64,000 bases of DNA from Hominicoprocola sp037419475. GTDB lineage: Bacteria > Bacillota > Clostridia > Oscillospirales > Oscillospiraceae. Under the pieces are notes generated by a model that saw only the letters and a program-made list of their open reading frames with translations, made no database searches and was not told the DNA's origin. Positions 17,432-26,900 of the stretch are shown here, one piece after another (positions within the stretch are counted from its first letter, which is position 1; every line of letters begins with the position of its first letter). A program made the translations under genes and the position numbers. The DNA lies in assembly GCA_037419475.1 (NCBI GenBank), contig JAXYYF010000110.1, positions 20,194-84,193 on the forward strand, given 5' to 3'.

Positions 17432-19129
17432 ATGGCATACATGCGTTTAGGCGATCTGCTGATCGCGGACGGCGACATTACAAACGAACAGCTCGAGCGC
17501 GCACTGGACATCCAGAAGGAGACACGGGAGCGTCTGGGCGACGTGCTGATCCAGAACGGCTTCATCACGGAGGAAAAACTCATCAGGGCGCTTGAGCTCC
17601 AGCTTGGCGTGGAGTACGTTGACCTTACGGCGGTCACGCTGCCGGTGGAGCTGGCCAAGTATGTGCCGAAGAACATTGCAAAGAAATACTGTGTCGTGCC
17701 GGTGCGCGTCGTGACCGATACGCTCTACCTCGCCATGAGCGATCCGCTCGACTTCGTTGCTCAGGAGGAGGTCAAGGCCGTCTCCCGCAAGCGCGTGATC
17801 CCGATGATCGCCAGCCGCCGCGCGACGGAGCAGGCCATCGGCCGCCTCTACAGCAGCGAGGGAACGGCGAAGATCGTCGAGGAAATGAAGCGCGAGGTTG
17901 TCGGCAGCATTGTGCAGGACAAGAACGCCCAGCCGGCGCAGACGGTGGACAACGGCGGCGATTTTGCGCCGACTATCCAGTTCGTTAATGCCCTCATCGA
18001 GCGCGCCTTTGAAGAGCGCGCGAGCGACATCCACCTTGAGCCGCAGCAGGACGAGATGATCGTCCGCATGCGTGTCGACGGCTTGCTGCGTCAGGTGCTC
18101 ACCGTGCCGACCGATCTCAAGAGCATGGTCATCTCCCGACTCAAGATCATGGGCGGCATGAACATTGCCGAGCTGCGCCTGCCGCAGGACGGCCATGCCG
18201 TGGCCCACGTCAAGGGACACACCGTCGACCTGCGTATCTCCTCGCTGCCGACGGTGTACGGCGAGAAGGTCGTTATGCGTCTGCTGGACAAATCCTCGCA
18301 GACGCTGAGCAAGGAGTCCCTCGGCTTCGAAGGCAAGGACCTTGCGGATTATAACGCCCTCATCAAAAACGCGGGCGGCATGATCCTGCTCGTCGGCCCG
18401 ACCGGTTCGGGCAAATCGACGACGATGTGTACCATGCTTCAGGATCTGGACCGCGAGGAGGTCAACATCGTCACGCTGGAGGACCCTGTGGAATATTACA
18501 TCCGCGGCGTCAACCAGTGCCAGATCAACGAAAAGACCGGCATGACCTTTGCCAGCGGCTTGCGCTCCATCCTGCGTCAGGATCCCGACATCGTTTCCGT
18601 CGGCGAGATCCGTGACAGCGAAACGGCGCACATCGCTTTCCGCGCCGCCATCACCGGCCATCTGGTGCTCAGCACGCTGCACACCAACGACGCCGTTTCC
18701 GCCATCACGCGTCTGCGCGACATGGGCATCGAGCCGTGGCTCATCGCCGGCGCGCTGCGCGGCGTAATTTCCCAGCGTTTGGTGCGCCGTATCTGCCCGC
18801 ACTGCAAAAAGCCCTACACGCCCGACGCGGAGGAGCTTGCGCTGCTGGGTATGGACGAGGGCGAAAAGGCTGTATTCTACAAGGGCGAGGGCTGCCCGGA
18901 GTGCCGCCACTCCGGCTACGCCGGACGCCGCGCGGCGCTGGAGATATTGATGATCAATCCCGAACTGCGCGCGCTCATCAGCCGCAGCGCCGACGAGGAG
19001 GAAATGCTCACCGCGGCGCGGAAGAACGGCCTTGTCACCATGCGCGGCGCGTGCCGCGATCTGGTGCTGCGGGGCATTACGACGGCGGAGGAAGCCGCCC
19101 GCACCATCAGCACGACCGCGGACAACTAA
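17432..19129 (+). CDS. pilB: Type IV pilus assembly ATPase PilB with MshEN cyclic-di-GMP-binding domain
   Basis: Cytoplasmic hexameric ATPase that powers pilus extension, 565 residues. The N-terminus holds two tandem MshEN motifs, RLGDLLIADGDITNEQLERA (from residue 5) and RLGDVLIQNGFITEEKLIRA (from residue 34). In MshE this pattern forms the cyclic-di-GMP site. The motor domain has Walker A GPTGSGKSTT near 321, the Asp box EDPVEY, the His box GHLVLSTLHTNDA, and a zinc tetracysteine set (CPHC and CPEC) near 455-500. Start: ATG at 17432 after GAGGTGAGAAC. It is the first gene of the operon and no retraction ATPase PilT follows. Confidence 0.96.
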   Translation: MAYMRLGDLLIADGDITNEQLERALDIQKETRERLGDVLIQNGFITEEKLIRALELQLGVEYVDLTAVTLPVELAKYVPKNIAKKYCVVPVRVVTDTLYLAMSDPLDFVAQEEVKAVSRKRVIPMIASRRATEQAIGRLYSSEGTAKIVEEMKREVVGSIVQDKNAQPAQTVDNGGDFAPTIQFVNALIERAFEERASDIHLEPQQDEMIVRMRVDGLLRQVLTVPTDLKSMVISRLKIMGGMNIAELRLPQDGHAVAHVKGHTVDLRISSLPTVYGEKVVMRLLDKSSQTLSKESLGFEGKDLADYNALIKNAGGMILLVGPTGSGKSTTMCTMLQDLDREEVNIVTLEDPVEYYIRGVNQCQINEKTGMTFASGLRSILRQDPDIVSVGEIRDSETAHIAFRAAITGHLVLSTLHTNDAVSAITRLRDMGIEPWLIAGALRGVISQRLVRRICPHCKKPYTPDAEELALLGMDEGEKAVFYKGEGCPECRHSGYAGRRAALEILMINPELRALISRSADEEEMLTAARKNGLVTMRGACRDLVLRGITTAEEAARTISTTADN

Positions 19130-19163
19130 CGATTGAACCAAAACGGCGGAAAGGAGGGCCGGC

Positions 19164-20369
19164 ATGACCACATACCGATATAAGGGCCGCTCGCACGACG
19201 GGGCAAGGGTCTCCGGCGTGGTGCGCGCCTACGATGAGTATGAGGCAGTCGCCAAGCTGCGCGGTGACTGCGCGTTCATCACGAAGATCGAGCCGGTCAA
19301 AGAGAAGAAGAGCATCCTGCACCGTCCCATTCGCTTCCGCATCAAGGAAAAGGAGCTGGCGCTGCTCTGCTCGCAGTTTTCCATCCTGCTGTCGTCCGGA
19401 CTGCCGATCATCCGCTGCATTGAAATGGTTGCCGACCAGACGCGCAACAAGCAGCTGCGTCAGGTGCTGGAGAAAACGGCGGAGGAGGTCGGCGCGGGCC
19501 GCTCCATGGCGCAGAGCTTTGAGCATAACGCCCCCGGCCTGCCCGCAACCTTTATCGAGACGATCCGCGCGGGCGAAAAGTCCGGCTCGCTGGAGGCCTG
19601 CTTCACCCGATTGCACAGTTACTATGACCGCACGGCCAAGACAAAGGCCAAGCTTGTCAGCTCGCTGACCTATCCCGCGCTGGTCATTGCGGTGGCGGTC
19701 GTCGTATTCATTATCATCATTGCCGTCGCCGTTCCCGCGTTTACCGATGCGTTTGCCGAGCTCGGCGGTGAAATGCCCGCCATCACGCGGGGGCTGATCG
19801 GCTTTAGCAACTTCCTGCGGACATGGTGGTGGCTGCTGCTGCTCATCATTTCGCTGGTCATTATCGCGTTCCTCGTCGCCCGCCGCACCGAGCGGGGGCA
19901 TGTTGCCCTTTCGGCCTACGCGCTCCGCCGCGCGCCGCTCCGGCGGCTGCACACGATGAGCGCGGCGGGGCAGTTTGCCACCGCGCTCTCGACCATGGTC
20001 GCCGCGGGGCTTCCGTTGCCCGAGGCCTTGAGCGTCGCAGGCAGCGTGTCCGGAAGCTATGTCTTTTCCCTCGCCGCCCGTCAGGTGCGTCAGGGGGTCG
20101 AACGCGGCCGCAGCATTTCCGAGAGCATGAAGGGCGTAGAATATTTCCCGCCGATGCTGTCGGAAATGATCGGCGTGGGCGAAAGCTCCGGCTCGCTTGA
20201 GCAGACGCTTGACGTGGTCGGCAATTACTTCAACAGCGAGGTCGAGAGTGCCACAAACCGCCTGCTCGCCATTCTGGAGCCGGCCATCACCGTCGGCCTT
20301 GCCGTCATCGTCGTCATCATGCTGCTGGCGGTCTATCTGCCGATGTTCACCATGTACGGCAGCATTTAA
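19164..20369 (+). CDS. pilC: Type IV pilus inner-membrane platform protein PilC
   Basis: Integral membrane platform on which PilB acts, 401 residues. It contains two T2SSF repeats, each with the ALLCSQFSILLSSGLPIIRC / QFATALSTMVAAGLPLPEA pattern, and membrane segments near residues 170, 215 and 375 (AVIVVIMLLAVYLPMF). It starts 34 bases after pilB with AAAGGAGGG upstream. Confidence 0.94.
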   Translation: MTTYRYKGRSHDGARVSGVVRAYDEYEAVAKLRGDCAFITKIEPVKEKKSILHRPIRFRIKEKELALLCSQFSILLSSGLPIIRCIEMVADQTRNKQLRQVLEKTAEEVGAGRSMAQSFEHNAPGLPATFIETIRAGEKSGSLEACFTRLHSYYDRTAKTKAKLVSSLTYPALVIAVAVVVFIIIIAVAVPAFTDAFAELGGEMPAITRGLIGFSNFLRTWWWLLLLIISLVIIAFLVARRTERGHVALSAYALRRAPLRRLHTMSAAGQFATALSTMVAAGLPLPEALSVAGSVSGSYVFSLAARQVRQGVERGRSISESMKGVEYFPPMLSEMIGVGESSGSLEQTLDVVGNYFNSEVESATNRLLAILEPAITVGLAVIVVIMLLAVYLPMFTMYGSI

Positions 20370-20446
20370 ATTCGTTATCTCCCTGCGCGTCAACCCCGTG
20401 CGGGACGATATAAATACAGAACTAAAGGAAAAGGAGAATCTTTATT

Positions 20447-20812
20447 ATGCTGAAGAAACTCACCAACAAGAAGGGCTTTACCCTCATGGAAATGCTGATC
20501 GTTGTTGCGATCATCGCTGTCCTCGTCGCCATCGCCATCCCCACCTTCTCCGGCCAGATCGAGAAGGCCAATCAGGCTACCGATGCTGCCAACGTTCGTG
20601 CCGCTTATGCCGAGGCTGTTCTTGACGCGCTTGAAAACGACGGCACCGGTTCCGCTGTAACGGATTCCACCATGAAGAGTGGCAGCTGGGACAAGCTTAC
20701 TGACACCAAGGAAATCGGTGGTGTTTCCGTTGACAAAATTAAAAAGACCAAGGACAAGACCATGAAGGTCACTGTCACCAACGGCGTTGCGACATTCGAG
20801 GCGACGGCCTGA
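20447..20812 (+). CDS. pilA: Major type IV prepilin PilA
   Basis: A 121-residue prepilin. The class III leader is LKKLTNKKG, cleaved after Gly10. The mature N-terminus FTLMEMLIVVAIIAVLVAIA has Glu5 and the hydrophobic helix that forms the pilus core. The rest is a short hydrophilic globular domain with no cysteines. It has an AAAGGAGAA ribosome site and is followed by a strong hairpin that may set its transcript level above downstream genes, consistent with its being the main structural subunit. Confidence 0.93.
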   Translation: MLKKLTNKKGFTLMEMLIVVAIIAVLVAIAIPTFSGQIEKANQATDAANVRAAYAEAVLDALENDGTGSAVTDSTMKSGSWDKLTDTKEIGGVSVDKIKKTKDKTMKVTVTNGVATFEATA

Positions 20813-20839
20813 TTTAAACTTTGCATTTAAACTTCTGAG

Positions 20840-20870
20840 CCCACGCCGGAGCAGTCCGCTCCGGCGTGGG
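20840..20870 (+). other. Strong intercistronic hairpin after pilA
   Basis: A perfect 13-bp stem, CCCACGCCGGAGC (20840-20852) with GCTCCGGCGTGGG (20858-20870), with no U tract directly behind it. It could partially terminate transcription or protect the pilA transcript end. A second GC-rich hairpin lies at 20939-20969, just before the pilD ribosome site. Nothing coding is visible between 20813 and 20999. Confidence 0.75.
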
Positions 20871-20999
20871 AACGCCCCCTTCCTTTCTTATCATGGATGA
20901 GCCGTTTCTGCAGAGGGCTTATCCCGCAGACAGAAACAGGGGGTGGCCGAGGGTTGACGGCCATCCCCCAAGAAGGACTTTTTTCGGGAGGGTTTCCCC

Positions 21000-21782
21000 A
21001 TGCTGTACCTCACACCGTTCATCACCGTTTACTGCTGCGCACTCTCCGCGCTTCTGGGCGCGTGCATGGGCAGCTTTTTGAACTGCATGGCATGGCGCGT
21101 CGTGCATGGGGAGAGCGTGTGGCGCGGCCGGTCGCACTGTGATGTGTGCGGCCATGTGCTCGGGGCCTGCGACCTTGTTCCGGTCGTGAGCTACCTTGTC
21201 TCCCGCGGCCGCTGCCGCTACTGCGGGGCAAAGCTTTCCGCCCGTCATGTGTGGGGCGAGCTTGCCGGTGCGGCGGTGTTCGTCACACTGCTGCTGCAAT
21301 ATGATATTTCGCTCCAGCTTCTCGAAGCGTGGGCGCTGGCGTGCGTTCTGCTCGCCTGCTCGTTCGCGGATCTGGAGGGGTACATCATTCCCGACCGCTT
21401 TTTGGCGGCCGGCATTGTGCTTTTTATCGCGTTCCTGCCTCTGCATGAAAAACCGCTCGCGCGGCTGCTCGGCGGCCTGCTCGGCGGCTTTGGGGTTTCG
21501 CTGGGGCTGCTGCTGGCTGTACTGGTGATGGAAAAATGCATGGGGCGCGAGGCCATGGGCGGCGGCGATCTCAAGCTGCTGTTTCTCACGGGGCTGTTTC
21601 TGGGGCTGGGGAAGAACCTTGTCTGCCTCTTCCTCGCCTGCCTGATCGGCATTGCCTTTGCCCTCATTGCACGCAGGCGGCAGGGCGAGCCGCTTCCGTG
21701 GGGGCCGTCGATCGCGCTGGCCGCGTGGCTGGCGGAGCTTGTCGGCGGACCGTTTATCAACTGGTATGTGAGCCTTTTGTAA
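21000..21782 (+). CDS. pilD: Prepilin peptidase PilD
   Basis: Bifunctional membrane aspartic protease and N-methyltransferase that cleaves prepilin leaders, 260 residues. The zinc-binding cysteine pairs are intact (CDVC and CRYC, residues about 48-75). The two catalytic aspartates are in SFADLEGYIIPDR near 120 and in the GxGD-type motif AMGGGDLKLL near 185. About seven membrane segments. Start: ATG at 21000 with GGGAGGG eight bases upstream. Confidence 0.94.
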   Translation: MLYLTPFITVYCCALSALLGACMGSFLNCMAWRVVHGESVWRGRSHCDVCGHVLGACDLVPVVSYLVSRGRCRYCGAKLSARHVWGELAGAAVFVTLLLQYDISLQLLEAWALACVLLACSFADLEGYIIPDRFLAAGIVLFIAFLPLHEKPLARLLGGLLGGFGVSLGLLLAVLVMEKCMGREAMGGGDLKLLFLTGLFLGLGKNLVCLFLACLIGIAFALIARRRQGEPLPWGPSIALAAWLAELVGGPFINWYVSLL

Positions 21783-21794
21783 GGAGATAGAATT

Positions 21795-22808
21795 ATGGGT
21801 AAGATCGTTGGCTTCGACATTGGCGAAAACAGCGTAAAAATGGCATATTACGCCGGAAAAGCTCTGAAAAAGACCACTATGGCAGAGCTGCCCGACGCTA
21901 TGGTGTCGCAGGGGCGCATCCTTTCGATGGACGCGATGGCGGATTTCCTGCGCGACGCGGCCAAGCGCAACGGTATCCCGCTGGTGGACGCGGCGCTGGC
22001 GCTGCCGAGCGCAGACTTTTATTCCCGCACGCTGACCGTTCCGGCCATGACCGAGCAGCAGCTGAGGTACAATCTGCCGTATGAGTTTCACGACTTCCTG
22101 ACGGAGGAGAAGAGCAAGTATTTCTTCGATTACTCCGTCCAGAACTACGTCCGCGATGAAGCGGGCGAGGTGAAGGAGATCGAGCTGTTCGCCTGCGCGA
22201 TGCTCAAGTCGCAGGTGGAGGCGTACCGCGCTATGTTCCGCCGCGCGGGCTTCAAGCTCAAGGTTCTCACGCCCTCGGAGAGCGCCTACGGCGCACTGCT
22301 TGCAGACTATATGGCGCGCACCGGCGCGCCGGACAAGGGACGCTGCATCGTCAGCCTTGGCCACGCGAGCACCTATCTGCACATTTTTCAGGGCGACCGC
22401 TTCGACAGCCGCCGCGGCGTTGAGATCGGCGGCGCGGAGCTTGACCGCCTGATCGCCGACCACTGCGGCGTGGACATCCACGTGGCGCACGGGTACAAGG
22501 AGAGCGACTACAACGGTGTGCTGGAATCCGATTACGCCCGTGAGCTTTACGGCCGCATGGCGGCGGAGCTGATGCGCGCGGTGAACTTTTATAATTACAA
22601 CAACCGCGACCGCGAGCTGCATGAGCTTTATCTCTGCGGCGGCGGAGGCGGCGTGGAGCCGATGTGCAGAACGATCGCCGAGACGACCGGCCTGACCATC
22701 CTGCCGGCGAAGGAGCTGCTTCCGTCGGAGGACTGCCCGGCGGAGCCGTGGCTGTATCTGCGCGCCGCATCGGCAGCGTATGAGGCCTTCCGGGAGGGAT
22801 CGAGATGA
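21795..22808 (+). CDS. pilM: Type IV pilus assembly protein PilM (actin-like ATPase)
   Basis: Cytoplasmic actin-fold protein that links the PilB motor to the PilN/PilO membrane complex, 337 residues. It starts with the phosphate-1 motif GFDIGENSVKMAYY and later has the second nucleotide motif LYLCGGGGGVEPM near residue 280. It lies 12 bases after pilD, and its stop overlaps the pilN start (ATGA). Confidence 0.9.
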   Translation: MGKIVGFDIGENSVKMAYYAGKALKKTTMAELPDAMVSQGRILSMDAMADFLRDAAKRNGIPLVDAALALPSADFYSRTLTVPAMTEQQLRYNLPYEFHDFLTEEKSKYFFDYSVQNYVRDEAGEVKEIELFACAMLKSQVEAYRAMFRRAGFKLKVLTPSESAYGALLADYMARTGAPDKGRCIVSLGHASTYLHIFQGDRFDSRRGVEIGGAELDRLIADHCGVDIHVAHGYKESDYNGVLESDYARELYGRMAAELMRAVNFYNYNNRDRELHELYLCGGGGGVEPMCRTIAETTGLTILPAKELLPSEDCPAEPWLYLRAASAAYEAFREGSR

Positions 22809-23419
22809 GTAAGGAAAAGAAAACGGACGCCGCCCGCGCGGTGCGCAGGCTCGGGCGCTACCCGCACAAGGTCGGCATCAACCTGAATATGCACGAAAAA
22901 CGGACCGGCACGGTGCTCACGCTGGTGATCGGCTGCGCCGTCATCGTGCTGCTTGCCGGTCTGGCGGCGAAGTTCGGCGTGATCGACCAGTACCGGCGCC
23001 TTTCACAGGCCGAGGAGGCCTACGCGCAGGTGCACCGGCAGTATGAAGCGGTGCAGGAGGAGCTGGCGGATTACGACAAGGTTCTCAACGAATACCGCAG
23101 CTATTCGATGGACTGGACGGGTGAGGACGACACGGGACTGTTTTCCAACGTCAGCCGTCAGGATGTGCTGGATCTCATTGAGACGGAGATGATGCCGAAC
23201 GGTACGGTCAATTCGATCCAGGTGCTTGGCAACAGCGTGCTCGTGAACATGTCCGGCATGACGCTTGCGCGCATTTCCGAAATGTTCCGCATGATCGAGC
23301 AGAATCCCATCGTGGACCGCGTGGAGCTCAATGTGGCGGAAACGGATAAGGACCGCACAGATTTGCTGCTCGACTTCTCGTTGAGCATTGCGCTCAAGAC
23401 CGAGGAGGTGGGCGAATGA
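22805..23419 (+). CDS. pilN: Type IV pilus alignment protein PilN-like
   Basis: A 204-residue bitopic membrane protein. A cytoplasmic N-terminus contains GINLNMHEKR, the PilN motif region that binds PilM (INLLP in classical PilN). One membrane helix (residues about 38-58), a coiled coil (about 60-95) and a ferredoxin-like domain follow. It overlaps pilM and pilO by four bases each, and the gene order M-N-O supports the call, though sequence similarity is weak as usual for this family. Confidence 0.82.
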   Translation: MSKEKKTDAARAVRRLGRYPHKVGINLNMHEKRTGTVLTLVIGCAVIVLLAGLAAKFGVIDQYRRLSQAEEAYAQVHRQYEAVQEELADYDKVLNEYRSYSMDWTGEDDTGLFSNVSRQDVLDLIETEMMPNGTVNSIQVLGNSVLVNMSGMTLARISEMFRMIEQNPIVDRVELNVAETDKDRTDLLLDFSLSIALKTEEVGE

Positions 23420-23961
23420 ACCGCGAACTGACAGGCAGAGAGAAAACACTGCTGCTGGTGCTGGTGATCCTTGTGCTCACGCTTGGCTACTTTAAGCTCA
23501 TTTATGAGCCGATCAACGATCAGATCGACGTCTGCCGCGTCAACACCGAGCAGGAGCAGACCGAAATGGACGGTCTGCTTGTTCGGCTTGAGCACAAGCG
23601 CAGCATGGAGCGTTCGCTTGAAACACTGCGCGCCGAGGGCGAGGCGAAGCCCATTCCGGCCTATGACAACAGCGGGCGGCTGATGATGGATCTCAACGTC
23701 ATCCTCACGCGCGCGAAGGAGTATTCGCTTGATTTTTCCGCCGGAACGACGTCGGAGGACTATGTGATCCTGCGCCCGCTCTCGCTGACATACACAACGA
23801 ATACCTACGAGCAGTCGCGCGAGATCCTCGACCTTTTGTGTGAGAGCGAAAATGTCAACAGGATCTCCGACCTGAGTATTCAGAGAAATACGGATAAGGG
23901 AAAGGGCACAAGCGAAGTGCGCACCTCCATGGTCATCACCTATTTTGAGGTCGCGCCGTAA
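23416..23961 (+). CDS. pilO: Type IV pilus alignment protein PilO-like
   Basis: A 181-residue bitopic protein with a short cytoplasmic N-terminus, a membrane helix (residues 9-27), a coiled coil (about 30-70) and an extracytoplasmic alpha/beta domain. It pairs with PilN to form the alignment complex. Its ATG overlaps the pilN stop. Identification rests on topology, size and position between pilN and the pilin genes. Confidence 0.8.
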   Translation: MNRELTGREKTLLLVLVILVLTLGYFKLIYEPINDQIDVCRVNTEQEQTEMDGLLVRLEHKRSMERSLETLRAEGEAKPIPAYDNSGRLMMDLNVILTRAKEYSLDFSAGTTSEDYVILRPLSLTYTTNTYEQSREILDLLCESENVNRISDLSIQRNTDKGKGTSEVRTSMVITYFEVAP

Positions 23962-23983
23962 CACGGCAAAGGAGAATACAGCG

Positions 23984-26900
23984 ATGAAAAGAGCAAACAG
24001 GAACGACAAACGCGGGTTTACGCTGGCAGAGGTTCTGCTGGCGGTGGGGATCCTTGTCGTCCTGTTTGCTCTTGCCATGATCCCGATCACGCGGATGCAG
24101 AAGGATCTGCGCCAGACGGAGCTTGACGGCAAGGCAGAGATCGTATTCGCTGCCGCGCAGAACCGCATGACGCAGCTTCAGGCGGCGGGCATGAAGGATC
24201 TCTATCAGCTTGATATGGCGGATGTGAGCGCGCTGGGCTACAAGCCGCTCGACAGCGAGGGGGACGAGACGATCAAGGCAGACACGCTCTGCTTTGTGAC
24301 CTCGGAGAGCCGTGACGATACATCCTCCGCCGCCTATGCCATCCTGCCCGAGGATCAGCTGGAGGCCGGGGTGCGCGGCGCGTACTGGATCGTGGAGTTC
24401 AACCCCGCGAGCGGCAGCGTCTACGCGGTGTTTTACAGCGAGCAGGTCATCACGCTCTCGGCGGCGGAGCGGGACTTCTACCGCATCCGCAGCCGCCGCC
24501 TTGACGGCGGCGCGGTGCTCGGCTACTATGGCGGTGACGCCATCGACTCGGTGAGCACCGGCGAGCTGGATCCGGAGCTGACGCTCATCAACGCCGAGCG
24601 GCTTCAGGTCAAGGTCGTCTGCGACCGTCAGGGCGCGTACCCGCTGGAGTTTTACGCAACGATCACCGATGAGAACAGAAACAAGGTCAGCTTCCAGCTC
24701 GGCGGCGACGAGGTCAAGCTGCTCACGACGAGAAGATACGAGGCAACGCTGACGCTTGATGAGCTGACGGATGAGATGCGCTTTGCCGAACAGAACAGGC
24801 TCAGCGGACTGATGCCCGGCAGCGACCTGACGGTTACGATCCGCGTTTCGAGCAAGGATAAGCTGGTCGACGCCAAAGAGGTTTCATGCACGACCAACAG
24901 CCTTTTTGAGGAGGTGCGTCCTCAGGCGGACGGCGGAAAGGCGGCGGTGCTCACCTATGGCCGCCATCTTCAGAATCTGGATCAGGACTCCGGCGTGACG
25001 GATATTACGACGGCCATTCAGGAGGCGGACATTCAGTTCGTCAGTACAAGCGAGGAGGGCTGGGACAGCCTGTATGGAACAAAGACCTTCCAGCCCATCC
25101 GCAACGGCGCTCTGCGCACCTACACCAGCAGTGTTGAGGATGAGGATGGTACGGTGTATCATCCCGTGATCTATGACCTGACGGTGGATACAAGCGGTGA
25201 TGCGGGCCTTTTCGCATCCTTTGCCGGTGACGCACTCAACGGCATCCGGCTTTCCGGCGCAAAGGTCAAGGGCACGGGGAGCGTCGGCGCGCTGGCCGGC
25301 ATGGTCACGAAGAGCGCGGTGATCGACGGCTGTCAGGTTTACCTCAGCCGCGGCGTTCACGACCATCTGACCGGAAAAACGGAACAGGATCTCTGGCTCG
25401 ACGGCAGGATCACCGGCGGACTGGTCGGTACCGCGTCGGGCCGCATGAGCGTGACGAACAGCTTCGCGGCGACGGTGCTTCACGGCGATCAGGCTGCGGG
25501 CGGCCTGATCGGCCGGACAGACAGCAGCCTGACGGTAGAGCACTCCTATGCCGACTGCTATCTTTATGCGGGGAATACCGGCACGGCAGCGGGCCTTGTC
25601 GGCACGACTGCAAGCGCCACATCGACGCTGCTATTAAAAAACTGCTATGCAGCGGGCTTTTTGTCGGCTGGGATCACGGCGGGGCTGACGGCCATCGAAA
25701 TGACCGAAGAGGACAGCCTGATAAACTGCTATACCGCCGCCGCTCCGCTGGAAGCGGAGCAGATGCTGACATATTCCACGGCTTGTCCCTCAATCGCTAT
25801 GCCGCAGCTTCAGAATGTATTTTATCTGGCTGGGGCAGAGAAAAATCTTACCGGTACAGAACAGGTGAGCTATACGCAGTGGAGCGGCGAGAACCGCGTA
25901 AATGCCGCGCAAAAGCTCGGCGGCGACTTTACGGCGGTGACGGGCGAGAGCACAATGGCCTATAACCTCAAAAAGGGTCTCGGCCTGACGGCCTATTCCT
26001 ATCCCAAGCTGACCGATCTTCCGCACTATGGCGACTGGCAGGCGGAGTTTGAGCCCGGCACGCTGGTGTACTACGAGCGCTATACGGACGGTTGGGGCTT
26101 CTACGGCGGCGGCAAGTCCGCCCTGTCAGATACATCGGATGTTCTGGGCGATGGCTACGGTGTGGTCTACGAAGATAAGAACGCGATCCCGGAGAGTGGA
26201 TTGACTGTGATGGGCGAGGGGATCAACGCCACCTCGCCGGTCGAACTCAAAAAGGACAGCGCGATCGAGTTTACAAACGAGGATAAGACATACTATCTTC
26301 TCCCACTGCCGACGGCGCTGGTGGACCGTGCGGCTCTGCCGGAGACAGGCTTCTACTATTCCATCAGCATCGGAACGCAGACCTATGCCTACAACCCTCA
26401 CTTTGCCAAGACGGTGACGGAAGGCGATGTGTCCACGGCCGATGCGGGCGAGCAGACCATCAGCATCCGCACGGCGCGCCAGCTTTATGCTCTGAGCCTT
26501 TATTACGACGCTTATAGCACGAGACTGGTCAAAAATGCGACATTTTCGCAGGAACGGAGCATTGATTACCCCTCCTACAGCTGGAGAAGCTATACCGTAT
26601 CCGGAAAAACCGTGGCCGCGCAGGCGCCGATCGGCACCGGCGCAAAGCCATTTACTCATATCTATAACGGTGGCAGCTGGCCCATCACGGGCCTGTCGAT
26701 TACGGCAGAGGGAGACTATGCGGGCATGTTCGGCCGCAGCCGAGGCCAGCTTCGCAACATTGTGCTCCGCGGCGAGGAGGAGCAGTCCATCCGCATTAAG
26801 GGCATCATTGAGCTCCGGACGGTTCATATCGGCGTTCTGGCAGGAGAGAACGACGGCAGCATCTATAACTGCTCGGTGTCGGGCTACTTCATCAGCAACG

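Noticed and set aside
20869..21142. Short plus-strand open frames across the pilA-pilD gap
   Set aside because: They run through two hairpins and into pilD in another frame, with no ribosome site.
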